Source: Flavobacterium sp. I-STPP5a (GTDB taxonomy: Bacteria; Bacteroidota; Bacteroidia; Flavobacteriales; Flavobacteriaceae). Taken from it: DNA of 36,571 bases. Under the pieces are notes generated by a model that was given only the letters and a program-made list of their open reading frames with translations, was not told the origin of the DNA and made no database searches. Both the position numbers and the translations under genes were made by a program. This document shows positions 1 to 7,565 of the stretch, piece after piece. Position 1 is the stretch's first letter. Each line of letters starts with the position of its first letter. The stretch spans positions 1 through 36,571 of the forward strand of contig NZ_VHLM01000031.1 in assembly GCF_009764685.1 (NCBI RefSeq), read 5' to 3'.

Positions 1-2
1 TC

Positions 3-959
3 GAGTTACTTACTTAATGACTACGATTTGCTTCCAACCCTGATGCGGATGTGAGACTAATCGTTTGAATATATTATCAAAAATAGAATCTTTGTAAATT
101 GACCTGTTCAGTCGATAAAAATATTCATCTAAATATTTTTGGAGATGTTCCTTTTTGACGTGTGATTGAATCGTTCTTATTGCAGTTTTTACCTGATGAA
201 TAATAGTGTGCATTTCTTTGAAGTTTTTCCCAGGAACGCTTTTTTCTTGGACGATGTTATAGCTCTTTGCTATTATTTTGTAAGCTGTCCATTGGTCTGT
301 TTTAATATTCGCATCTTTACTTATATGCTCGTCAAATAATGGTTTTATTGACTTTGCAGAATAATCATCAATAACATTTGCATAACCTCTTTTTATCTTT
401 CCTTCATCTGTCAGCTCAACAGCACAAGCAACTTTTGCCTTTTTGCTATCGTAACTTCTACCTTGTTTTCCTGTTTCTTTTCCGCCAACTACAAATTCAT
501 CAACTTGTACATTTCCTGTCATTGGATACTGTTTTGAGGACTTCATCGCAAGTCTTACTTTTTGCATAAACAACCAAGAAGTCTTTTGAGTTATTCCATA
601 GCGTTTTGCCGCTTGAGTTGAGGATATTGATTTGGTTGTACAAGTCATTTCAAAGGCAATACAAAATGCTTTTTGAATTCCAAATTTAACTCTATGAAAA
701 AGAGTTCCTGCCGTTGCACTCTCTTTATATCTACATTTGGTACACTCTCTTTTATTGTGTTTTTCAAAATAAACATACTTCGTATTCTCGCAACGTTTAC
801 ATCTATAGCCGTCTTTCCACTTCTCATTGGCTATAAATTCACGGCAACTTTGGTCGTCTGGGAATGTCTTTATGAACTCTAAAATATTCTCCCCCTGAAA
901 TATACTTTCCATATCCTTGTATTTACTATAAATATAAGTGTTTTTTAAGTAAGTAACTC
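3..959 (-). mobile_element. IS1595-family insertion sequence, complete
   Basis: Perfect 15-bp terminal inverted repeats, GAGTTACTTACTTAA at 3-17 and its reverse complement at 945-959, bracket one transposase gene. The element is about 957 bp, normal for the family. It sits inside a type III restriction gene, whose reading frame now stops at the junction. IS1595 elements usually make an 8-bp target duplication. The eight bases after the right end (960-967, tataatat) do not end in the tc present at positions 1-2, so a simple duplication is not seen, although only two left-flank bases are available. Confidence 0.85.
10..912 (-). CDS. IS1595-family (ISXO2-like) transposase
   Basis: This 300-residue protein should catalyse cut-and-paste or copy-paste movement of the surrounding element. 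The N-terminus carries a zinc ribbon with two CxxC pairs (CKRC and CTKC, about residues 38-60). The DDE-type catalytic domain follows, with the family signature VDEFVVGGKE near residue 140, a second acidic block at DQWTAYK and a late acidic residue in YLDEYFYRLNR. Length and domain order are complete and no frame break is seen. The gene fills nearly all the space between the inverted repeats, as usual for this family. Its stop lies only a few bases inside the left repeat. It is probably functional. Confidence 0.9.
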   Translation of the reverse strand: MESIFQGENILEFIKTFPDDQSCREFIANEKWKDGYRCKRCENTKYVYFEKHNKRECTKCRYKESATAGTLFHRVKFGIQKAFCIAFEMTCTTKSISSTQAAKRYGITQKTSWLFMQKVRLAMKSSKQYPMTGNVQVDEFVVGGKETGKQGRSYDSKKAKVACAVELTDEGKIKRGYANVIDDYSAKSIKPLFDEHISKDANIKTDQWTAYKIIAKSYNIVQEKSVPGKNFKEMHTIIHQVKTAIRTIQSHVKKEHLQKYLDEYFYRLNRSIYKDSIFDNIFKRLVSHPHQGWKQIVVIK

Positions 960-2371
960 TATAATATTAAATCATAAATTTTACTTTGTTCTTTTACACC
1001 GCCTTCATTATCGGCATATTCTCCAGATGCTTTTTGAGCAAAATAATACCCTTGAACAGATTGAATTTCTTCACTTGAAGGAATCTTTCCTCCATAATAT
1101 TCAGGATATATTTCCTTGTATTTTTGAACAAATAAGTTTTTAATAATGGGTGTTTCACCTACATAATTAGATACTCGGTCAATAAAAATCAATGACAAAC
1201 ATTTTATATTTTTCTCTAAAAGCTTTTGTGTTTTAGCAAAATGACGGTGGAGCAACCATTCTATTTGTAAAGCCCAAATATTTTCTAAACTTCCTGCTAT
1301 TTGTTTTTCTAAAACTTCAGCTCCATTAGTAAAAACTACAGTCCACTTTTGTGTTTTTAAGCTTTTATTTATTCGAGAAATTTTATAATTTAAATAACTT
1401 GGATTGTTGGTTTTCTCTCCTAAATTATCTCCTTCTTTTAACCAAGCCGTATTTTTAAAATCAATCTTCCCGTTTGAATTATTAAGATGCCAAGCTTTTA
1501 GTTTCACTTTTGGGTCTCCTTTACCAATTTGAATATCGGTTAATTCAATTTTCAAAGAAGCTTCATCATTCTTTTCGGTAACTGTAAGTACTTCAATTTT
1601 CTTAACCAATCCCTCTTTATAACTATCAAAAGGTGTTAATCTAAACAAAAGGTTTTTAATTACTTTATGCGTTGCAGAATAACGCAGTTTTATTAAAGGA
1701 TTAAGTTTTGCAATTTGTTTTATGGAATTATCTGTATCCATTCCTTCTTGCGGTTCATCCATTATAATGATTGGATTTGTTTTACCAATTGCCTCAATGA
1801 ACGGGGTATTATTGAACAAGTCTTCGCGTTGCGCCTGATTCAAAATTTTGTCTTCAGAATTAAAAGAAGCCAATGTCATGATCATTACCTGCGGGTGCTG
1901 GTCTTCTATAAACTGAGTAACCTTCGTGAGTTTTTTACTGTCGTATTCAAAAGCACTAGGAGTGAAGCCGTATATATCCTCAAGTTGTTTATCAAATGAT
2001 TTAAAAGTACCGATTATGTTTTGTCTTATAGCTACTGACGGAACAAGAATTATAAACTTAGTAAAGCCGTAATGTTTAAAAAGTTCATAGATAGTTTTCA
2101 CGTAAACCAATGTTTTCCCTGTTCCAGTTTCCATCTCAACACAAATATCATTATCGGCGGAAAGGTTTGCCACGTCTTGATTTACTCCATTTTCAAAGCA
2201 AATATTTTTAATATTCTCCTGAACTTCCTCTTTAGATAATCGAGATACATTGGAACGAATACCTTCAAAACAAGCACTGTCAAATGTGTTTTTTTCTGTT
2301 CCTTCAAAAACTTTTACAATTGATTGAACGGCTATGTCCTGATATTTAAGGTTTTCTAGTTTTAGTTTCAT
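959..2371 (-). pseudogene. Type III restriction enzyme Res subunit, truncated by IS
   Basis: The 470 visible residues are the N-terminal half of a type III restriction endonuclease subunit, an SF2 helicase that normally works with a Mod methyltransferase. Walker A is seen in METGTGKT (about residue 80), the family-typical DEPQ variant of motif II in IIIMDEPQEG (about residue 200), and motif III as RYSATHK. Family members are usually about 900-1000 residues with a C-terminal PD-(D/E)XK nuclease. Here the frame ends in a TAG whose last base belongs to the IS1595 repeat, so the second RecA lobe and nuclease are cut off. No mod gene lies upstream (2372-2823). The remainder may exist left of the window. 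As it stands it cannot restrict DNA. Confidence 0.85.
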
Positions 2372-2606
2372 TTTTATGTTGGCAATCTATTAGGAGTAAT
2401 CTGCTTTTATTGGATTAAATTTTTATTTGAATTTTTCTAATTTACTGCAATTTAAGTAGGTTCAGAAAAATGAAAAAAAATAAATATTTAACTACAATAA
2501 TACAAAAAATCAATTTAATCTGAAAGGATTAAAGTTAATAAAAGCTAATAAAGATTACTAAACGTTAAGAGTTTTTAAGCATTACGCTGCTACTGACATT
2601 TCTTAA

Positions 2607-2774
2607 ATGAATATGGTACTGAGTTATGATGTAATTAAAAAGAACGAGGATAAAGAAAAGATTGAACTAAATGTGTTTAAATATTTTGCTAGGCTTTTGG
2701 ATTTCTACATTTTGGGGTGTTTTTTTTATTCTATAAAACTAGAATTATATAATTCTATAAATCTAGTTTTATAG
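2607..2774 (+). CDS. Possible small ORF, 55 residues, doubtful
   Basis: An ATG at 2607 opens a frame that begins MNMVLSYDVIKKNEDK and ends in ...NSINLVL. It is the only plus-strand frame of any note in the mobile region, where all recognised genes run on minus. The last third is encoded by the inverted repeat at 2731-2774, which argues against a conserved protein. I do not recognise it. It may be a fragment or chance. Confidence 0.15.
   Translation: MNMVLSYDVIKKNEDKEKIELNVFKYFARLLDFYILGCFFYSIKLELYNSINLVL
2731..2774. repeat. 13-bp inverted repeat with par-like motif in the loop
   Basis: CTATAAAACTAGA at 2731-2743 is perfectly complemented by TCTAGTTTTATAG at 2762-2774, with an 18-bp spacer that itself contains the palindrome AATTATATAATT. 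Positions 2751-2765 carry, in inverse orientation, the 15-mer TAGATTTATAGAATT that also occurs at 4288-4302 beside the parA pair. It could be a binding site for a partition or regulatory protein, or a weak hairpin downstream of the CxxC gene. Confidence 0.5.
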
Positions 2775-2823
2775 AAACGTATTTTTTTTTTGCACTTATC
2801 AAAAAAAAAATCATTTTTTGTAA

Positions 2824-3759
2824 TTATTTCCTTTTAGGCGAACTTCCATAAGTTGGTAATAGTTCTAAATTCTTTTTTGGAATCATAGTCAAATATAGAT
2901 TGTCATTGTCTCTTTTCCATAGTCCATAAATATATTCTACTCCCGGTTCAATAACTATTTTCTGATTGAAGATTATAGTTCCTGTATGTGAAGGACGGTC
3001 AGGGTAATTTTGGTCTTTATTAGTAGTTAATCTAAATTTTAGTTCATTTGTTTCAATACCTATATCAAATGAGCTTTTGGTAATCATTTCTTTTATTGAA
3101 ATTTCATTTTTAAAACTAGTTAGTTTATCTAAGTAACGATAATCTATGATCTCTTTCGTCGTTGAGTCTCTTTGTAAACTCAAAAGATTATAAGCCTCAA
3201 TAGTTTCCAATGATTCAATAAATAGAATCCAATTATCTGAACCTAATATGGGATGATAATGTTTTTTTAATTCAACAAAATTCATTTTGAAGCAATTACA
3301 TAGCATTCCTTTTTGGAAATTAGAAAGGTGTAGCCAATTTTCAGTTTCAATGGCTTTTTCTAAATTTTCATTTATTTTTTTTTGTTCTTGAATATTTTTT
3401 AAATTAGTTTCTTCCTGTTCTCTATTGACGCAAAAGCTGCACTTATATGTTGAACTAGGATTACTTGTCAATGCTTGATCTATAATTGATTTAAAATTCA
3501 ATCTACTAGATGCTTGAAAATCATTAAATTTAGGACAAGACCCACAAGGAATAGAAAACATTAGAAAACCACGTAAAGAAATAAGTTTGTTTAGTTGACT
3601 TTGAGAAATTTCAAAAGTTTCCATTATACTTTTGGCTGTATTTAAAAATTCAAAACCATTAAACTTCCAGTACAGTTCAATGATTGATTTCTCTCTTTCA
3701 GTACATTTTTCTGAAACTTGAACTCGAATATTGGAGATTTTTTCGTTTTTATTTCCCAT
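2824..3759 (-). CDS. Unrecognised protein with two CxxC motifs
   Basis: I do not recognise this 311-residue protein. The start is placed at the ATG at 3759 (MGNKNEK). An upstream in-frame ATG at 3834 would read through a strong terminator-like hairpin (3775-3848) and encode an implausible leader. Visible features are CGSC near residue 98 and CSFC near residue 130, spaced like a four-cysteine zinc site, then a Lys/Glu-rich probably helical stretch, and a C-terminal part with beta-type sequence. No signal peptide or membrane segment is seen. It sits between partition genes and a type III restriction remnant, a position where mobile elements carry cargo, often defence genes. That role is inference only. 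Confidence 0.75.
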   Translation of the reverse strand: MGNKNEKISNIRVQVSEKCTEREKSIIELYWKFNGFEFLNTAKSIMETFEISQSQLNKLISLRGFLMFSIPCGSCPKFNDFQASSRLNFKSIIDQALTSNPSSTYKCSFCVNREQEETNLKNIQEQKKINENLEKAIETENWLHLSNFQKGMLCNCFKMNFVELKKHYHPILGSDNWILFIESLETIEAYNLLSLQRDSTTKEIIDYRYLDKLTSFKNEISIKEMITKSSFDIGIETNELKFRLTTNKDQNYPDRPSHTGTIIFNQKIVIEPGVEYIYGLWKRDNDNLYLTMIPKKNLELLPTYGSSPKRK

Positions 3760-3767
3760 GATGTTTT

Positions 3768-3848
3768 TAAAAAAAGCGTGGAACTGTTTCTTGTTAGCAC
3801 TATAGGTATCTCCAAACACCAGCACACCAAACAAGAACAGCCCACGCT
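3768..3848 (-). terminator. Large intrinsic terminator-like hairpin
   Basis: On the minus strand AGCGTGG (3842-3848) pairs with CCACGCT (3775-3781). The stem continues with CTGTT/AACAG and CTTGTT/AACAAG around one bulged base, and a T-tract (3768-3774) follows. It would end transcripts from the parA side, or act as an attenuator for the gene starting at 3759. Confidence 0.65.
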
Positions 3849-3889
3849 AGGCATGGGCGTCTTAGTTTTGATATTAGCGTGCTATTAAT
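3840..3889 (-). promoter_or_regulatory. Competing hairpin segment upstream of the terminator
   Basis: On the minus strand GCCCATGC-cta-GCGTGGGC (3840-3858) forms an 8-bp stem with one G.U pair. The same GCGTGG stretch is also the 5' arm of the terminator hairpin, so the two structures exclude each other. A further complement, CACGCTA (3875-3881), can also pair with TAGCGTG (3843-3849). This is the architecture of an attenuator or riboswitch-like leader, or of a small structured RNA. The G.U pair becomes A.C on the plus strand, which favours a minus-strand RNA. Confidence 0.45.
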
Positions 3890-4041
3890 TTTGGAGATTT
3901 TATAGTACTAATTCAAAAGCTAAACACTTTGAGTTATTTTATTTTAAGTAATTATCTATACAGAATAGGCATTGTTTTTTGTTAAAAGTCTACAGTTAAA
4001 TCCTTGAATTTAATAATGTAAAATAAGCTATTTTTTTGAAT

Positions 4042-4266
4042 TTAAACAAGTGAATTTCTTAATGCATTATTTACAATTTCTTTCATGCTGATTTCATCTT
4101 GAAAAGCCTTTAATTTTAATTTTTTGTAGATCTCTTTCTCAATGTAGAATGAGAATTGAACTTCTTCTATTTCCTTAGTGGGAACAGGTACAATTTTTTG
4201 AATTTTGTTTTGTTGATTGTTAGACTTGACCTTATTTATCAAGTCACTCATGCTTTCTGATTTCAT
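4042..4266 (-). CDS. Small ribbon-helix-helix-like partner of ParA
   Basis: This 74-residue protein has a basic, polar N-terminus (about residues 1-35) and a C-terminal segment QFSFYIEKEIYKKLKLKAF followed by EISMKEIVNNAL. That beta strand plus two helices fits a ribbon-helix-helix DNA-binding fold. It lies directly downstream of parA on the same strand, across a 50-bp spacer rich in repeats, so it is probably the ParG- or ParB-like centromere-binding partner and autoregulator. Family assignment rests on size, pattern and position, not on a diagnostic motif. Confidence 0.65.
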   Translation of the reverse strand: MKSESMSDLINKVKSNNQQNKIQKIVPVPTKEIEEVQFSFYIEKEIYKKLKLKAFQDEISMKEIVNNALRNSLV

Positions 4267-4267
4267 C

Positions 4268-4315
4268 GTTATAGATTTATATGTTTATAGATTTATAGAA
4301 TTGTAGTAAACTACA
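4268..4315. repeat. Direct repeats and palindrome in the parA spacer
   Basis: TTATAGATTTATA occurs twice in tandem (4269-4281 and 4285-4297), followed by TGTAGTAAACTACA (4302-4315), a palindrome with 6-bp arms and a 2-bp centre. Repeats beside a ParA/ribbon-helix-helix pair are where an operator or centromere-like site is expected. Both motifs recur elsewhere in the element (2751-2765 and 10543-10556). Confidence 0.5.
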
Positions 4316-4316
4316 T

Positions 4317-4907
4317 TTATAGGAATAACATCAATATTTCTTTTGAGAGTTGGTCTAATTGTCGTTGAGCGTTTCTATCGTTTGCAACCCCTTGTAAAAC
4401 AACAGATCTCGTGAAAGCAACTAAATCACTGATGTGCGTTTTCGCAATGGGTACCTTATATTCCTCTAAGCCAATTAAGATATCTAACGTTAATGTAGTG
4501 TTAGGCTTAATCATGTTGAATACCACAAGAGTAGAATCCGTTTTATGTTCGTGTTCAATAAGTTTCAAAGTGCTTTTAATAGCCAACAAATCCAGAATTC
4601 CGGCTTTAGTTGGAACAAGTATCAAATCAGCTATGCTAATCAAATTAGGCAATTGATTTGATAAGTAAGGAGGAGTGTCGATAAAAACAACATCATACTC
4701 TAGGTTTAAAATAGTATTTAAATCCTCGACAAATGGAATGATATCGAAACTAGTAATGATCTCTTTCAATTGGCTCAAACTTCCTTGTGAGTCGAAATCG
4801 AGAACCGCAACTTTTGAGCTTTTAGCTATATTCTGAGCGAGATTAAAGGTAAGTGTGCTTTTGCCAACTCCGCCTTTTTGGTGTGTTATTAATATGATTT
4901 TCGGCAT
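4317..4907 (-). CDS. parA: ParA-family partition ATPase
   Basis: This 196-residue, single-domain ATPase carries the deviant Walker A motif KGGVGKST near residue 11, with the signature lysine of the ParA/MinD group. Walker A' is DFDSQGS near residue 38 and Walker B is VVFIDTPP near residue 74. ParA proteins move or position DNA through nucleoid-bound ATP cycling together with a small DNA-binding partner, here the downstream ribbon-helix-helix gene. It is short and lacks the N-terminal HTH of plasmid type Ia ParA, so it is type Ib-like and probably leaves autoregulation to the partner. In an integrative element it may stabilise an excised circular form. Confidence 0.88.
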   Translation of the reverse strand: MPKIILITHQKGGVGKSTLTFNLAQNIAKSSKVAVLDFDSQGSLSQLKEIITSFDIIPFVEDLNTILNLEYDVVFIDTPPYLSNQLPNLISIADLILVPTKAGILDLLAIKSTLKLIEHEHKTDSTLVVFNMIKPNTTLTLDILIGLEEYKVPIAKTHISDLVAFTRSVVLQGVANDRNAQRQLDQLSKEILMLFL

Positions 4908-4954
4908 GTTTTAAAATTTAAACGGTTATTAATTCTGTAAACTTAGCGAAGCGA

Positions 4955-5533
4955 TTAGCAGCCCAAATCCTTTCCACTATCAAGAACTTTCCTAACAACT
5001 TTTATTGACAAATCCGTTATGGATTTTGGGAAACTAGTAGGTATCTTAGTAAATGGGATTTGCTCTTTTTTACTTTGAATTGGGTTTAATTGTTCCTTCA
5101 CCTCATTTAACCCGGTGTACTTCAAAATGAAATTTTTAGTCTCGTTTTTTATACCCCTGGATATTTTATTTCCTAATTCTTTTTCGGACTTTTCAATACT
5201 ATAATTTTTCTTTTTATCATCAAAATATTCATACGATTGGTGAATGGGTCAGGCATACTCGAATTTTTTATCGAAAGTTTGCTCTGCCGTTTTGAAAAAA
5301 GCACTGCGATTAAAACCAACTTGATTTTTTCCAGCTAAAAGCATTCTGTCCCTTGCGGCTGACAAGGGAGATAGTGAAATTTTATCCCGTGCGTTATGGT
5401 TGGTTTTCTCATGCTTAGAGACTAAAACATTTACTTGGAAGTTGTCGCTACCTTTCAAAGTGTCGTGTTTGATTACTTCCTTGGTAAATGGATCTCCAAC
5501 TACTTCTCTCCAATTTTTTGATTGAACCACCAT
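4955..5533 (-). pseudogene. Decayed second relaxase (MobB-like) fragment
   Basis: The open part (5249-5533) and an in-frame continuation down to TAA at 4955 read as one relaxase C-terminal region. They are interrupted only by TGA at 5249-5251, after KKFEYA and before PIHQSYEYF, probably a former CGA. The segment NQVGFNRSAFFKTAEQTFDKKFEY aligns with the intact relaxase next door (EYQVGFDRVNWIKINEETFDEHFRY, given here only as a pattern). The position equivalent to its HIH metal-binding histidines reads QVN, so the active site is lost. The N-terminal part is missing and the 5' end overlaps the XRE gene, which suggests a deletion fusion. Confidence 0.7.
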
Positions 5534-5829
5534 TCATTTTTAAATTTATTATTAAACGCTTTTAATTCTTTTTTATATTGTTTAATATCAAAATTATAAG
5601 GTAAACTGAGCATGTTTAAAAATGGATCAATTCGGTTATAAGTAATTAGTAATTTCACTAAATTTTCAACCGAAAAATTATTGCCGTTCTCAATTGAGCT
5701 TACAGTTTTTCTACTAATCCCAACTTCATCAGTGATATCTGTTTGTGTCATATCCATATTTTGACGAAGCTTTTCAAGCTTTTGGCCAATCAGAATCATA
5801 CATTCTTCTAAATTCTTAATCTCTTCCAT
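5500..5829 (-). CDS. XRE-family helix-turn-helix regulator
   Basis: This 109-residue protein has a Cro/C1-type HTH at about residues 15-65: KLRQNMDMTQTDITDEVG, then SRKTVSSIENG. Such proteins repress promoters and often act as antitoxins. HipB-like regulators have this look and are followed by hipA, but no hipA is present. Instead the 3' end runs into the relaxase remnant, so the C-terminal tail after about residue 93 may have been replaced at a deletion junction. An inverted repeat GTAAC...GTTAC lies just upstream of the start (5833-5847) and a perfect 11-bp inverted repeat at 5867-5892; either could be its operator. Confidence 0.75.
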   Translation of the reverse strand: MEEIKNLEECMILIGQKLEKLRQNMDMTQTDITDEVGISRKTVSSIENGNNFSVENLVKLLITYNRIDPFLNMLSLPYNFDIKQYKKELKAFNNKFKNEWWFNQKIGEK

Positions 5830-5866
5830 GGTGTAACTTTTGTGTTACAAATACAATAATAATTCG

Positions 5867-5892
5867 AATATGAGTAACTTATTACTCATATT
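5867..5892. repeat. Perfect 11-bp inverted repeat between relaxase and XRE gene
   Basis: AATATGAGTAA (5867-5877) and TTACTCATATT (5882-5892) are separated by ctta. It lies 7 bp from the relaxase stop and 38 bp upstream of the XRE start. It lacks a good T-tract on the minus strand, so an operator for the XRE regulator fits slightly better than a terminator. Confidence 0.5.
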
Positions 5893-5899
5893 GGATTTA

Positions 5900-6961
5900 T
5901 TATATACTTCTTTTCGTTTTTAATTTCTTCTTTTTGTCATCAGATATAGAGATGTCGTTGGAATTTGTAACATCTATTACTGCAATAATACCTTTCAATA
6001 TTCCAATTGAATGATTTTGATATTGATTTCCTGCCATTAAATTATTGCCAGCACTACTTACGCTCGTAATGTTTGATTTCATTTGGCTTTCTATTATTGG
6101 CATTGTTTTAGTATTGCTAGCCGCTATTTTTTTATTAAGCTCATGCTTTTCTTGCGGGCTACCATTTTTTAAGATATTTTGATTTTCAAATTTTTCAAGT
6201 AACTTTCTATTATACCTGAAGTGTTCATCGAAAGTTTCTTCATTTATTTTAATCCAGTTTACCCTATCAAAGCCAACTTGATATTCATTATCCCCAATAG
6301 TTCTGTTGGTGTTTTTTTCATTGCAAATAGGGTTTAATTTTAGTCGTTGGCTTTTATCTTTTCTAGAGACAATAAAGTGAATATGTGACTGTAAACCTTC
6401 TTTATTTTCTCCTGAAATTCTCTTGCCATTAAGTACATCTTTATCGGTTCCTTTGAATTTTCTAAAGTGTTCAATTTTAGCAAAATATACTAAATCACTT
6501 CCAGCATTAATACCCTTCTGTTGACGATTGAAGTTCAAAGCATAGTTATCCATTACTTTTCGACCATACGCTCTTATAAGTGTATTAAATTGCTCTAATT
6601 CGACTGCATTAAAATCCCAAACATTTGTCAAGTCAGTTTTACCAGTTGCTAGAAAGGCAATATGATTTAATTCATTATCACTAAAGCTTATCGTAGGGGC
6701 AAAATATTTCGCATCATTTGCACCTAATTTTCTTTTGTTTTTATCAATAGAACTAATAACTTCTATTGCACTGACATTTGTTTCTGAAGAAGTAAAGAAG
6801 CCTTGTTTTCTTCTTTCTAGCTGAAAGACATCATTTCTTGACAAAGACTTTTTAATGATTTTGTCTAGCTCTTCATTTTCTTTTCCTAAGTAAATGGCCA
6901 AGTTAGAACAACTCCCTTTATTGTCTGCTCCAAGTGAACTATGTGGTTTAGATATTGGCAT
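5900..6961 (-). CDS. Relaxase / mobilization protein (MobB-like, DUF5712 type)
   Basis: This 353-residue protein should nick the transfer origin and pilot the DNA strand during mobilization. The HxH metal-binding motif is seen in QSHIHFIVSRKD near residue 195, in the family's usual context of a strand followed by VSRKD. An upstream tyrosine-rich region (YGRKVMDNYALNF) may hold the nicking tyrosine. The C-terminus is polar and low in complexity. Its ATG shares one base with the TAA of the upstream BfmA-like gene (TAATG), so the two are translationally coupled. The DUF5712 assignment is from memory of Bacteroidota mobilization operons. A decayed paralogue lies at 4955-5533. Confidence 0.8.
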   Translation of the reverse strand: MPISKPHSSLGADNKGSCSNLAIYLGKENEELDKIIKKSLSRNDVFQLERRKQGFFTSSETNVSAIEVISSIDKNKRKLGANDAKYFAPTISFSDNELNHIAFLATGKTDLTNVWDFNAVELEQFNTLIRAYGRKVMDNYALNFNRQQKGINAGSDLVYFAKIEHFRKFKGTDKDVLNGKRISGENKEGLQSHIHFIVSRKDKSQRLKLNPICNEKNTNRTIGDNEYQVGFDRVNWIKINEETFDEHFRYNRKLLEKFENQNILKNGSPQEKHELNKKIAASNTKTMPIIESQMKSNITSVSSAGNNLMAGNQYQNHSIGILKGIIAVIDVTNSNDISISDDKKKKLKTKRSI

Positions 6962-7479
6962 TATGAAAAAAGAGATTTCAGTTTATCCATCGTACCTGAT
7001 TTATTTTTGTCATCTAATAGTTGACAAATCAGCAAAATCGCTTGTCTATTTTTTTGTAATTCAGAGATTAGCATTTTCGTTCTTTCCGAATCATTACTAT
7101 TTGTTTTGTCAAGATTCTCAACGTGAGTCTTTTTTATTTCATTTGTTCGCTCTGAATGCTGACTCAATAGTTTATTTAACACAATAATTAGTTTTGATAT
7201 TTCTTCCTTTTGAATATTTTGATAATTAAAAACATCTTGTCTTAAAGGTTTTAAAATATCTCGTTCTTGAACTTTTAAAAAAGAGACTATCCTTTTGTCT
7301 AAAGCAGCAACCATTAAGGAGGGGTTGTTGTTTACAGCATCTTTAGGATTGATACCTGTTTTTTTGAAATAATAAATCATTTCTTTAACAAGCGAACCCA
7401 AGTTCATTCGCAAACTTTCAGATAATTTTCCAAGTTCTGCATGTGCTTTTTCATCTATAATGATACTTTTTTTAGTCAT
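6961..7479 (-). CDS. BfmA/BtgA-family mobilization accessory protein
   Basis: This 172-residue protein matches the BfmA/BtgA mobilization family known from Bacteroides plasmids and transposons. The N-terminus KKSIIIDEKAHAELGKLSE looks like a ribbon-helix-helix DNA-binding segment. The block YYFKKTGINPKDAVNNNPS and then LDKRIVSFLKVQERDILKPL are the family's typical features. The second half is charged and probably coiled coil. Such proteins bind oriT and help the relaxase form the relaxosome. It starts about 100 bp from the oriT-like hairpin and is translationally coupled to the relaxase. Confidence 0.85.
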   Translation of the reverse strand: MTKKSIIIDEKAHAELGKLSESLRMNLGSLVKEMIYYFKKTGINPKDAVNNNPSLMVAALDKRIVSFLKVQERDILKPLRQDVFNYQNIQKEEISKLIIVLNKLLSQHSERTNEIKKTHVENLDKTNSNDSERTKMLISELQKNRQAILLICQLLDDKNKSGTMDKLKSLFS

Positions 7480-7565
7480 AATTATAATTTTTAAAACTGT
7501 TAATCAGTTAGTTAGGTTTTTATTGTATTTAGATTATAAAATCTTATAAATTTTAGTCCTTAAAG

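Larger units (their letters stand above)
2372..2823. other. Intergenic region between res and the CxxC gene
   Basis: These 452 bp hold no convincing gene. Type III res genes normally have mod directly upstream, but no methyltransferase remnant is recognisable here. The stretch contains a 13-bp inverted repeat at 2731-2774 and a weak 55-codon plus-strand reading frame (2607-2774). Homopolymer A and T runs are frequent. Confidence 0.6.

Noticed and set aside
3747..3757. An 11-bp match (TTTTATTTCCC) to the mnmE 3' end as a left att site
   Set aside because: It is A/T-rich, lies at the start of the CxxC gene and does not extend into the following mnmE bases, so chance is more likely.
3760..3834. 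N-terminal extension of the CxxC protein from ATG 3834
   Set aside because: It would be encoded by the terminator hairpin and T-tract; the ATG at 3759 directly follows these.
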